Part shown: positions 1-5,764 of the stretch, one piece after another
Layout of the letters: the number at the start of each line of letters is the position of its first letter
How positions within the stretch are numbered: the stretch's first letter is position 1
The notes under the pieces: generated by a model
Databases searched by the model: none
What the model saw: the letters and a program-made list of their open reading frames with translations, nothing else
What the model was told of the DNA's origin: nothing
Program-made: the position numbers and the translations under genes
Origin: Treponema sp. UBA3662
GTDB lineage: Bacteria > Spirochaetota > Spirochaetia > Treponematales > Treponemataceae
DNA: 7,458 nucleotides
Assembly (NCBI GenBank): GCA_002373205.1
Contig: DFJV01000059.1
Span: 1-7,458, forward strand
Direction: 5' to 3'

Positions 1-191
1 TAAAAATCAGATAGGGAAATAAGCGAGAAAGCTTCTGGAGGATGAATATCACTAAAATATTCATCAAAAAGACTGTCGTCAACCACGGCATAATAATTTT
101 TTGTACAAGATAAAAGCTTTTTATGTTCAATCAAAAAGAGCAGGACAAAAGACGCGAGTGCTAAGAAGAGAATTCCTGATATGGTGGCCAT
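1..191 (-). CDS. Hypothetical membrane-anchored protein, N-terminal part only
   Basis: An open frame begins at an ATG at 191-189 and stays open for 63 codons to the window edge, so the C-terminus is missing. The product starts with a strongly hydrophobic stretch (about residues 4-22, ISGILFLALASFVLLFLI), followed by the positively charged EHKK and then a polar segment containing YYAVVDDSLFDEYF. This reads as an N-terminal signal anchor or single membrane helix with a soluble domain beyond it. The frame extends upstream of the ATG through a lysine-rich stretch to a stop, but has no ordinary start codon there. No clear Shine-Dalgarno precedes the ATG. I do not recognise the family. It could be a sensor, a secreted protein or a cell-envelope protein; too little is present to choose. 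That the frame is coding is supported by the membrane helix in a sensible position and by its orientation matching the next genes. Confidence 0.5.
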   Translation of the reverse strand, partial: MATISGILFLALASFVLLFLIEHKKLLSCTKNYYAVVDDSLFDEYFSDIHPPEAFSLISLSDF

Positions 192-197
192 AATCTT

Positions 198-235
198 GTT
201 AGGAATTATAGGTTTCTTCGTTTTATAATTCTAAC
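198..235 (-). promoter_or_regulatory. Imperfect inverted repeat just upstream of the left-edge gene
   Basis: On the minus strand GTTAG-AATTATA is followed by a 13-nt spacer and then TATAATT-C-CTAAC, giving 12 paired positions with one bulged C. It ends only about 6 nt before the ATG at 191. The downstream arm contains a perfect TATAAT (plus-strand 205-210), which could be a -10 element giving a very short leader. Alternatively TTGCTT, 16 nt, TAGAAT just upstream could be the promoter, in which case the repeat would be an RNA hairpin in the 5' leader. Which reading is right cannot be told from sequence. Confidence 0.4.
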
Positions 236-278
236 TGAATATGCAGAAAAAGCAAAGACAGAAAGCTATTTCAAAAGC

Positions 279-308
279 AAAAAAAGACTTTTCAGAAAAA
301 CTGTCTTT
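279..308 (-). terminator. Intrinsic terminator after the DUF3793 gene
   Basis: Read on the minus strand, AAAGAC (308-303) pairs with GTCTTT (288-283). An inner TTTT/AAAA pairing and a small loop add to it, separated by a two-base AG bulge. The 3' arm runs into a stretch of seven T residues (285-279). It lies 3 nt after the DUF3793 stop codon, as expected for a factor-independent terminator. The stem is AT-rich and therefore only moderately strong. Confidence 0.6.
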
Positions 309-311
309 AAA

Positions 312-878
312 TTAGGCTGCCGAAAGCTTTTTGTATGCCGCAACTATCTGGCTTAAAGTATAACCTTTTCCGTACCAAGCCTCGCACATTCCCATACATG
401 CCTTGTATTTACAAAGGCAGCGCCTGGCAGTTTCCACATCAGAATAAGTTTTCCAGTAGCCACAGAATTTGCAGTCGTGCCCCTTGTGGCTTTCAAATTC
501 AATTACGTCATTAACTGGGTATCCCAAGACAAATCCAACTTCATGGGGAAAACCTCTGTTTTGGTTCATTCTGGAAAACAATTCTTTTAGGAAAGCAAAA
601 ATATCTGATTCATCATATCCTTTGTCTGCAAGATATTCTTTTACAAAAGCGTTGCTTAAAATTTTACTTGCCCACGGCACGTTTACCACAAGGACTGCTG
701 TTGAAGTTTCAGAAAGCTTATGGGAAAAAATCATCAGTCCCAATTTTATAAAATCATTTTTCCACGCTTCAAAACTTGATTTTGAAAATATCTTATTCTG
801 GACAAAAAAAAGATTGCCAGGTTTTATATTGCAAAAGGTTGGTGCGCAAAAATGAATCATCATCTGGTTAAAATTCAT
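312..878 (-). CDS. DUF3793 family protein
   Basis: A 188-residue soluble protein of unknown function. The start MNFNQMMIHFCAPTF with GNLFF at 21-25 and the block GFPHEVGFVLGYPVNDVIEF (109-128) match my memory of the DUF3793 family of anaerobic Firmicutes and treponemes. The C-terminal third is cysteine-rich: HDCKFCGYWKTY (134-145) gives a CxxC pair (136, 139), and further cysteines lie at 154, 156, 161 and 165. This suggests metal or cofactor binding or redox chemistry, but that is inference. No signal peptide or membrane helix is seen. The ATG at 878 is preferred over an upstream in-frame TTG at 923, because the extension would translate the flavodoxin terminator hairpin. The Shine-Dalgarno is poor. 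It lies 76 nt downstream of the flavodoxin gene on the same strand; DUF3793 genes are, as I recall, often near flavodoxin or iron-related genes. Confidence 0.82.
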   Translation of the reverse strand: MNFNQMMIHFCAPTFCNIKPGNLFFVQNKIFSKSSFEAWKNDFIKLGLMIFSHKLSETSTAVLVVNVPWASKILSNAFVKEYLADKGYDESDIFAFLKELFSRMNQNRGFPHEVGFVLGYPVNDVIEFESHKGHDCKFCGYWKTYSDVETARRCLCKYKACMGMCEAWYGKGYTLSQIVAAYKKLSAA

Positions 879-893
879 ATTATCTATACCGCT

Positions 894-937
894 AAAAAAG
901 AGGGCTGCCCGGCAGTATGGCAAAATCCGGACAGCCC
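894..937 (-). terminator. Strong intrinsic terminator after the flavodoxin gene
   Basis: On the minus strand GGGCTGTCCGG (937-927) can form 11 consecutive pairs, including one G-T, with CCGGGCAGCCC (912-902). The loop is about 14 nt and the stem is followed by TCTTTTTT. It begins 17 nt after the flavodoxin stop and its T-tract ends only about 15 nt before the DUF3793 start codon. Transcripts entering DUF3793 must therefore either read through it or start within it. Confidence 0.85.
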
Positions 938-954
938 AAGTGTTTTATAAGAGC

Positions 955-1374
955 CTATTTTATAGCAGACGCAGCCCACTCCTTGCACTGTGCAATATCT
1001 GCGTCTTCGGGTGTAAGGTGAACCATAAGGGGTTCTTCTGCGCACACGGCACCCGCATTTGTAAGGCGGTCATTCCAATCACGGAGCCACTGACCGTCTC
1101 CCCAGTCATAGGAACCAAAGATTCCGACTTTTTTACCGCTAAGGGAAGATTCTATTCCTGAGTAGAATTCTTCCATGGAATCTTCAAGAACTTCGTCACC
1201 CATTGCAGGGCTTCCAAGAAGAATTACATCGCATGCAGCAACCGCTGTCTTGTCGGCACTGTCTGCCGTGGCAAAAACCACTTCTGCCCCAGAAGCTTTT
1301 ACTGCTTCTGATATTGCATTTGCCATTGCTTCTGTATTTCCAGTTGTGCTTGCATAAATTACCGCTGCTTTCAT
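955..1374 (-). CDS. fld: Flavodoxin (short-chain, clostridial type)
   Basis: A 139-residue cytoplasmic FMN protein that carries low-potential electrons and can stand in for ferredoxin. The phosphate-binding loop is STTGNT (residues 9-14) after the first beta strand MKAAVIYA. The loop SPAMGDE (55-61) and the aromatic loop GSYDWGDGQW (87-96) that packs on the isoalloxazine ring are both present. The length is typical of short-chain flavodoxins. The ATG at 1374 has GAGG five nt upstream, so it is preferred over an in-frame GTG two codons earlier that overlaps the ribosome site. The gene is read away from gpmA and driven by a strong predicted promoter flanked by two 16-bp palindromes. In many bacteria flavodoxin is induced when iron is short, which bears on what the operator-binding repressor may sense. 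A terminator follows, then DUF3793. Confidence 0.95.
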   Translation of the reverse strand: MKAAVIYASTTGNTEAMANAISEAVKASGAEVVFATADSADKTAVAACDVILLGSPAMGDEVLEDSMEEFYSGIESSLSGKKVGIFGSYDWGDGQWLRDWNDRLTNAGAVCAEEPLMVHLTPEDADIAQCKEWAASAIK

Positions 1375-1404
1375 ATTCACCTCGATTGATATGGGAGTGT
1401 TTTA

Positions 1405-1420
1405 GTTAGTTATAGCTAAC
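1405..1420. promoter_or_regulatory. Operator palindrome, downstream copy, flavodoxin promoter
   Basis: Coding (minus) strand GTTAGCTATAACTAAC fits GTTAG-N6-CTAAC. The predicted flavodoxin transcription start (about 1420) is its first base, so a bound protein would cover +1 to +16 and block initiation. It is 42 bp centre to centre from the copy at 1447. Confidence 0.75.
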
Positions 1421-1426
1421 AAATGT

Positions 1427-1455
1427 AATATAACTGGCTTTTGGAAGTTAGTCAA
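1427..1455 (-). promoter_or_regulatory. Sigma-70-type promoter of the flavodoxin gene
   Basis: On the minus strand TTGACT (1455-1450) and TATATT (1432-1427) are separated by exactly 17 nt. The predicted start is near 1420, giving a leader of about 46 nt before the ATG. The -35 hexamer lies inside one palindrome and the start site at the edge of another, implying control by repression. Confidence 0.75.
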
Positions 1456-1462
1456 TACTAAC
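1447..1462. promoter_or_regulatory. Operator palindrome over the -35 of the flavodoxin promoter
   Basis: Coding-strand GTTAGTATTGACTAAC has perfect 6-bp arms (GTTAGT/ACTAAC) around four bases. It contains the -35 hexamer TTGACT. It matches the ABC-transporter site at 6440 at 15 of 16 positions in the same orientation relative to the gene. Confidence 0.75.
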
Positions 1463-1490
1463 CGCAATAAAGTTTTACAAATTCAACCCT

Positions 1491-1562
1491 AGCCCCGATT
1501 GGAAGGGCGCGGAACGCGTTGCGAAGCAATGGAGGCGAAAGCCGGAACCCTGGAAAGCGGGT
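1491..1562 (+). ncRNA. GC-rich multi-hairpin element resembling Flavo-1 RNA
   Basis: A 72-nt block at about 64% G+C in AT-rich surroundings. Short hairpins follow one another: CGCG-GAA-CGCG (1508-1518), TTGC-GAA-GCAA (1519-1529) and GGC-GAAA-GCC (1534-1543), the last with a GNRA-type tetraloop. They are enclosed by GGG (1505-1507) with CCC (1548-1550) and by CCCG (1494-1497) with CGGG (1558-1561), forming a cloverleaf-like fold. The GAA and GAAA loops favour plus-strand RNA. The ends, AGCCCCGAT and AGCGGGT, resemble an intergenic element I remember from Flavobacteria, probably the Flavo-1 RNA motif, which is also reported in spirochaetes. No convincing promoter of its own is seen, and the predicted gpmA promoter lies downstream, so it is not part of the gpmA leader. 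It could equally be a dispersed repeat rather than a functional RNA. Confidence 0.55.
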
Positions 1563-1628
1563 AACACATGGCACAGGCTCTTGCTCCCTAAACCAACAGT
1601 AAAAATAAAAACTTGCTCCAAAAAGACT

Positions 1629-1644
1629 GTAAGCTATTGCTAAC
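1629..1644. promoter_or_regulatory. Operator palindrome over the -35 of the gpmA promoter
   Basis: GTAAGCTATTGCTAAC fits GTTAG-N6-CTAAC with one mismatch in the left arm. It includes the -35 hexamer TTGCTA and lies 43 bp centre to centre from the copy at 1672. The mismatch makes it the weakest of the six, but its position matches the other two promoters. Confidence 0.6.
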
Positions 1645-1665
1645 TATTCTGCAAAATGATACTGT
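1637..1665 (+). promoter_or_regulatory. Promoter of the gpmA-xylA-pyrKD operon
   Basis: TTGCTA (1637-1642), a 17-nt spacer, and TACTGT (1660-1665) preceded by an extended -10 TG at 1657-1658. The start is predicted near 1672, giving a leader of about 36 nt. The hexamers are weaker than those of the flavodoxin promoter, but the layout relative to two palindromes is the same. Confidence 0.6.
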
Positions 1666-1671
1666 AGGTTG

Positions 1672-1687
1672 GTTAGATTAAGCTAAC
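1672..1687. promoter_or_regulatory. Operator palindrome at the start site of gpmA
   Basis: GTTAGATTAAGCTAAC has perfect GTTAG/CTAAC arms around six bases. It begins at the predicted transcription start and ends 8 nt before the ribosome-binding site AGGGAG of gpmA. Confidence 0.75.
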
Positions 1688-1707
1688 TAAATTTTAGGGA
1701 GTATAAA

Positions 1708-2454
1708 ATGACAAAACTTGTACTGGTTAGACACGGAGAAAGCGAATGGAACAAACTGAACCTGTTTACGGGTTGGACGGATGTTGAGCTTTCTGAAAAG
1801 GGACGCGAAGAAGCAAAGGCTGCTGGAAAGCTTTTAAAAGATGAAGGCTACGATTTTGACATCTGCTACACTTCGTATTTAAAGCGGGCAATTCATACGC
1901 TAAATGGAATTCTTTGCGAGATGGACAGGGAATGGCTTCCTGTTATAAAAACATGGAAACTGAACGAGCGCCATTATGGAGACTTGCAGGGAAAAAATAA
2001 GGCAGAGGCAGCAGAAAAATTTGGTGAGGCTCAGGTAAAAATATGGAGACGTTCTTTTGACGTAAAACCACCGGCGCTTGCAGATGATGACGAGCGTTCT
2101 GCAAAGAGGCAGGCTATGTACCGTGATGTTGACGAAAGTTTTCTTCCTCAGAATGAAAGTCTTGAAACAACAATTGCACGTGTAATCCCCTATTTTTTGG
2201 AAGAAATCAAGCCACAAATGAAGGCAGGAAAAAGAGTGATTATTGCGGCTCACGGAAACAGTCTGCGTGCTTTGGTAAAATATCTTGATTCCCTTACCCC
2301 GGAACAAATTCTTGAAGTGAATATTCCTACAGGCACACCTCTTGTTTACGAATTTGATGAAAGTTTTAAGGTAATAAGGCACTACTATCTTGGCGATCAA
2401 GAAGCCTTAAAAGCAAAAATGGAAGCCGTTGCAAATCAGGGTAAGAAAAAATAA
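1708..2454 (+). CDS. gpmA: 2,3-bisphosphoglycerate-dependent phosphoglycerate mutase
   Basis: A cytoplasmic glycolytic and gluconeogenic enzyme that interconverts 3- and 2-phosphoglycerate through a phosphohistidine. At 248 residues it is the usual length. The catalytic signature LVRHGESEWN places the phosphorylated histidine at residue 9. R60 lies in YLKRAIHT, the general acid E87 in LNERHYG, and the second histidine, H182, in AHGNSLRALVKYLD. NLFTGWTDVELSEKG (18-32) is typical of the GpmA subgroup, not of broad-specificity phosphatases. AGGGAG six nt before the ATG supports the start. It is the first gene of an operon whose promoter carries two palindromic operators. Unlike the other class of mutase (GpmI) it needs no manganese. 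In Treponema pallidum the homologous gene is the last gene of the metal-regulated tro operon, an interesting parallel for metal control. Confidence 0.96.
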   Translation: MTKLVLVRHGESEWNKLNLFTGWTDVELSEKGREEAKAAGKLLKDEGYDFDICYTSYLKRAIHTLNGILCEMDREWLPVIKTWKLNERHYGDLQGKNKAEAAEKFGEAQVKIWRRSFDVKPPALADDDERSAKRQAMYRDVDESFLPQNESLETTIARVIPYFLEEIKPQMKAGKRVIIAAHGNSLRALVKYLDSLTPEQILEVNIPTGTPLVYEFDESFKVIRHYYLGDQEALKAKMEAVANQGKKK

Positions 2455-2471
2455 ATATAAGGAGGCTCTAG

Positions 2472-3794
2472 ATGAGCGAGTTTTTTAAGAATATTCCTGA
2501 GATAAAATTCGAAGGAAAAGAAAGCAAGAATCCTTGGGCATTTAAGTTCTACAATCCGGATTTGATGCTTATGGGTAAAAAGATGTCTGAGCATCTTCCT
2601 TTTGCAATGGCATGGTGGCACAACCTTGGCGCAAATGGAGTTGATATGTTTGGTTCAGGCACAGCGGACAAGTCTTTTGGTCAGGTTCCAGGGACAATGG
2701 AGCACGCAAAGGCTAAAGTAGATGCTGGCATTGAGTTTATGAAAAAGCTGGGAATCAAATACTACTGCTGGCATGATGTTGACCTTGTACCAGAAGACCC
2801 GAATGACATTAATGTAACAAACAAACGCCTTGATGAAATTTCTGACTACATCTTGGAAAAAACAAAGGGCACGGACATTAAGTGCCTCTGGGGAACTGCA
2901 AACATGTTTGGCAACCCGCGCTTTATGAACGGTGCAGGTTCAACAAATTCTGCCGACGTTTACTGTTTTGCTGCCGCTCAGGTAAAAAAGGCTCTTGAGA
3001 TTACAGTTAAGCTTGGTGGCCGCGGATATGTGTTCTGGGGTGGACGCGAAGGTTACGAAACTCTTCTTAACACAGACGTAAAGCTTGAACAGGAAAACAT
3101 TGCAAACCTTATGCACATGGCGGTTGATTATGGCCGCAGCATTGGTTTTAAGGGCGACTTCTATATTGAACCTAAGCCAAAGGAGCCAATGAGCCATCAG
3201 TATGATTTTGATGCCGCAACTGCAATTGGCTTTTTGCGTCAGTACGGACTTGATAAAGATTTTAAGATGAACATTGAAGCAAACCACGCGAGCCTTGCAA
3301 ACCATACCTTCCAGCACGAGCTTTGCATTAGCCGCATAAACGGGATGCTGGGTTCTGTAGACGCAAACCAGGGAAATCCAATCCTTGGCTGGGACACAGA
3401 CAACTTCCCGTGGAATGTTTACGATGCAACTCTTGCAATGTACGAAATTTTGAAGGCTGGTGGACTCACAGGTGGCTTTAACTTTGACTCAAAGAACCGC
3501 CGCCCTTCAAATACTTTTGAAGATATGTTCCACGCTTACATCATGGGAATGGATACTTTTGCACTTGGTCTTATTAAGGCTGCAGAAATTATTGAAGACG
3601 GTAGAATTGACGGCTTTATAAAAGAAAAGTATTCAAGCTTTGAAAGTGGAATTGGCAAAAAGATTCGCGACAGAAAGACAACTTTGGAAGAGCTTGCTAG
3701 CCGTGCCGCAGAAATGAAAAAGCCTTCTGATCCGGGTTCAGGCCGCGAGGAATATTTGGAAGGGGTTGTTAACAACATCCTCTTTCGCGGATAA
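2472..3794 (+). CDS. xylA: Xylose isomerase (class II, long form)
   Basis: Converts D-xylose to D-xylulose, the entry step for pentose use through the pentose phosphate pathway; a cytoplasmic TIM-barrel metalloenzyme. The 440 residues match the long class II form. Catalytic H101 and D104 lie in CWHDVDLVPE, and the family signature VFWGGREGYETLLNTD is at 187-202. Metal ligands are E233 in YIEPKPKEP, E269 and H272 in NIEANHASLANH, D297 in GSVDANQGNP, and D308 and D310 in GWDTDNFP. All expected residues are present. TAAGGAGG six nt before the ATG is an excellent ribosome-binding site. The start is 17 nt after the gpmA stop with no terminator between, so co-transcription is likely. No xylulokinase, xylose transporter or xylose regulator is in the window, so its coupling to gpmA and pyrimidine synthesis instead of a xyl operon is unusual. 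Confidence 0.97.
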   Translation: MSEFFKNIPEIKFEGKESKNPWAFKFYNPDLMLMGKKMSEHLPFAMAWWHNLGANGVDMFGSGTADKSFGQVPGTMEHAKAKVDAGIEFMKKLGIKYYCWHDVDLVPEDPNDINVTNKRLDEISDYILEKTKGTDIKCLWGTANMFGNPRFMNGAGSTNSADVYCFAAAQVKKALEITVKLGGRGYVFWGGREGYETLLNTDVKLEQENIANLMHMAVDYGRSIGFKGDFYIEPKPKEPMSHQYDFDAATAIGFLRQYGLDKDFKMNIEANHASLANHTFQHELCISRINGMLGSVDANQGNPILGWDTDNFPWNVYDATLAMYEILKAGGLTGGFNFDSKNRRPSNTFEDMFHAYIMGMDTFALGLIKAAEIIEDGRIDGFIKEKYSSFESGIGKKIRDRKTTLEELASRAAEMKKPSDPGSGREEYLEGVVNNILFRG

Positions 3795-3831
3795 AAATCT
3801 GGATTAAAAAAATAGGAAAAGGTGAACAGTT

Positions 3832-5721
3832 ATGGATTTAGCAGAAATTGATGAAAATGGAAAAGGCTTGCAGTTTTTTGGAAAGACAAAGGTTGAACGG
3901 CTGGAAAAGATTGAAGGGCAGCCAAATGTTTATCTTTTGCAAACGACCATAGAATGTGAGCGGCCAAATCAGGCAGTTCCAAAAGCAGGCCAGTTTTATT
4001 TGATTCGAAGCGCTAAATCTTCTGTTCACTATAACAGACCCATCAGTGTTTATCATTCCGAAGAGTGGATAAGCAACGAGGGCAAAAAGAAAATTCTTGT
4101 TCAGTTTATGATTCTTGAAAAAGGCCGTGGAACAGGGGAACTTTGCCACATGACTCTTTGGGATGATATTTCTGTTATTGGCCCGCTAGGAAAACCTTGG
4201 CCTTTGGAAGAGTGCCGTGAGCTTGCAGATAAAAACCCCGGCAAGGCAAAAATCTGTATTGTGGGAGGAGGAATTGGAGTTGCGCCTGTTGCAAATCTAG
4301 CGGACAATCTTCCTGACGGCTCTTATGATTTCTATGCGGCTTTTAAATCCGGTTCATACGGGCTGGAAAGGGTTCGCGCTAATCATCTTGAAATTACCAC
4401 CGACGATGGTTCTTGCGGCCTTAAGGGAATGCTGCCCTGTGCCCTTACAAAAGAAGCCGTGCAGACTGCCGGTTACGAATTGATTTTGGCCTGTGGACCA
4501 ACTCCAGCCCTTGTTTATGTACAGAAGTTGGCTAGTGAACTTGGGATAAAATGCTACATCAGCATGGAACACAGAATGCTCTGCGGACTTGGAGCATGTC
4601 TTGGCTGCACAATCGAAACCACAAAGGGTCTTAAACGCTGCTGCAAAGACGGCCCTGTATTTGATGCAAGCGAAGTTATTTTTGACCCGCCTCTTACACG
4701 CCGCAAACCTTTGGCCACAAATGAAGAGCCAGATTTAAGCGTAGACATAGCAGGTGTTCATTTTAAGAATCCAACAATTGCAAGCGGAGGAACTTTTGCA
4801 TTTGGGCAGAATTTCCGCGGTGTAAGTGATGTTGCCGCATGGGGAGGAATTGTTTCCAAGGGAGTTACCCTTGAACCGCGAGAAGGAAACCACGGTGAGC
4901 GCAGCCTTGAAGTTGCCGGTGGAAATATGAATTCTATCGGCCTTCAGAACCCGGGCATTCCTTATTACATAGAAAATCTTCTTCCGGGGATGATAGGGCT
5001 GGGACCTGTTGTAATTACAAATCTTGCCGGAAGCGACATAGAATCTTATGTAGAAGGTGCAAAACTTTTGGACAAGACCGACTGCGATATGATTGAACTT
5101 AACATCAGCTGTCCCAATATTAAGGCGGCAGGTCTTGCTTGGGGAATGAGCGCAGACACGGCTTTCTACTGTGTTTCCGCTGTCCGTGCAGTTACAAAAA
5201 AGCCTATCATGGTAAAGCTTTCTCCAAATGCGGCAGACAACCGTCCCATTGCCATTGCCTGTATAAAAGCAGGTGCAAATGCAATCAGCTTAATAAACAT
5301 GATTCACGGAGTTGCAATTGACATTGATAAAGGAAAGCCTTTCTTTAATAATGTTCATGCAGGATATTCAGGCCCGGGCCTTAAGCCGCTTGCACTAAGA
5401 ATCGTTTATGATGTTGTACAGGAAATAAACAAACTTCCGCCGGAGCAGAGAGTGCCGGTTATCGGAATCGGAGGAATCTGTACCTGGCAGGATGCAGTTG
5501 AATTCATAATGGCAGGAGCAAGTGCCGTAGAAATTGGACAGGCCAAGTTTACAAATCCAAATGTTGCAATTGACATTCAAAATGGTTTACGTGCGTTCAT
5601 GAAATCTCACGGATATCATAACCTTTCAGAAATGCGGGGAATTGCTCAGGTGGAACGCCACAACAAAGCCCACACCGACGAGAAAGGCCGCTTTGCAGAC
5701 CTAAAAGCCATGATGAAGTAA
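3832..5721 (+). CDS. pyrKD: Fused PyrK-PyrD dihydroorotate dehydrogenase (class 1B)
   Basis: Oxidises dihydroorotate to orotate in pyrimidine synthesis and passes electrons through FMN, an iron-sulfur cluster and FAD to NAD+. Normally this is two proteins; here one 629-residue chain carries both. Residues 1 to about 290 are PyrK-like: an FAD-binding RPIS (69-72), the nucleotide-binding GGGIGVAP (145-152), LACGPTPAL (219-227), and a 2Fe-2S motif with C251, C256, C259 and probably C271 just before KDGPVF. Residues about 300 to 629 are PyrD: GVHFKNPTIASGGTF, K343 in VSKGVT, NSIGLQNPG (367-375), the catalytic C427 in LNISCPN, VKLSPN (461-466), and FMN phosphate loops GIGGI (545-549) and AVEIGQAKF. 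Catalytic residues are intact in both halves and the frame is continuous. The order K then D matches the usual operon order. AGGTGA lies about six nt before the ATG, 37 nt after xylA. Confidence 0.95.
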   Translation: MDLAEIDENGKGLQFFGKTKVERLEKIEGQPNVYLLQTTIECERPNQAVPKAGQFYLIRSAKSSVHYNRPISVYHSEEWISNEGKKKILVQFMILEKGRGTGELCHMTLWDDISVIGPLGKPWPLEECRELADKNPGKAKICIVGGGIGVAPVANLADNLPDGSYDFYAAFKSGSYGLERVRANHLEITTDDGSCGLKGMLPCALTKEAVQTAGYELILACGPTPALVYVQKLASELGIKCYISMEHRMLCGLGACLGCTIETTKGLKRCCKDGPVFDASEVIFDPPLTRRKPLATNEEPDLSVDIAGVHFKNPTIASGGTFAFGQNFRGVSDVAAWGGIVSKGVTLEPREGNHGERSLEVAGGNMNSIGLQNPGIPYYIENLLPGMIGLGPVVITNLAGSDIESYVEGAKLLDKTDCDMIELNISCPNIKAAGLAWGMSADTAFYCVSAVRAVTKKPIMVKLSPNAADNRPIAIACIKAGANAISLINMIHGVAIDIDKGKPFFNNVHAGYSGPGLKPLALRIVYDVVQEINKLPPEQRVPVIGIGGICTWQDAVEFIMAGASAVEIGQAKFTNPNVAIDIQNGLRAFMKSHGYHNLSEMRGIAQVERHNKAHTDEKGRFADLKAMMK

Positions 5722-5726
5722 CTGTA

Positions 5727-5755
5727 TTGACATTAACTCAATCTGCATCTATTTT
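5727..5755 (+). promoter_or_regulatory. Promoter of the tetR-family gene, apparently leaderless
   Basis: A perfect TTGACA (5727-5732), a 17-nt spacer and TATTTT (5750-5755) predict a start near 5762, only about 3 nt before the ATG at 5765. An inverted repeat, ATTGA-7-TCAAT (5726-5742), overlaps the -35 but does not match the GTTAG-N6-CTAAC operators. Confidence 0.65.
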
Positions 5756-5764
5756 TTAATAGTT

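Noticed and set aside
100..191. Lipoprotein lipobox (LLSC) in the left-edge protein
   Set aside because: The cysteine follows a charged EHKK that separates it from the hydrophobic stretch, which does not fit a signal peptidase II site.
469..855. 128-codon plus-strand frame inside the DUF3793 gene
   Set aside because: It is antisense to a recognised family with conserved motifs and has no ribosome site or recognisable product.
879..923. TTG-initiated N-terminal extension of the DUF3793 protein
   Set aside because: The extra 15 codons would encode the 3' arm and T-tract of the flavodoxin terminator, and family members begin near the ATG at 878.
1405..1462. Fur box upstream of flavodoxin
   Set aside because: No GATAAT-type hexamer repeats are present; the palindromes are GTTAG/CTAAC.
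1580..1619. Direct repeat CTTGCTCC at 1580-1587 and 1612-1619
   Set aside because: Two 8-bp copies 32 bp apart could be chance; no associated gene, third copy or symmetry was seen.
1405..1687. DtxR/IdeR/TroR-type metal-repressor box
   Set aside because: The half-site GTTAG/CTAAC resembles the DtxR consensus, but there the two halves are separated by one base, whereas here six bases lie between them in every copy. The geometry therefore differs, although a distant metal regulator cannot be fully excluded.
5722..5764. Terminator between pyrKD and the tetR gene
   Set aside because: The only inverted repeat (ATTGA/TCAAT) is a weak 5-bp stem with its T-run about 8 nt away, and it coincides with the -35 of the next promoter. 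Some read-through into tetR is possible.
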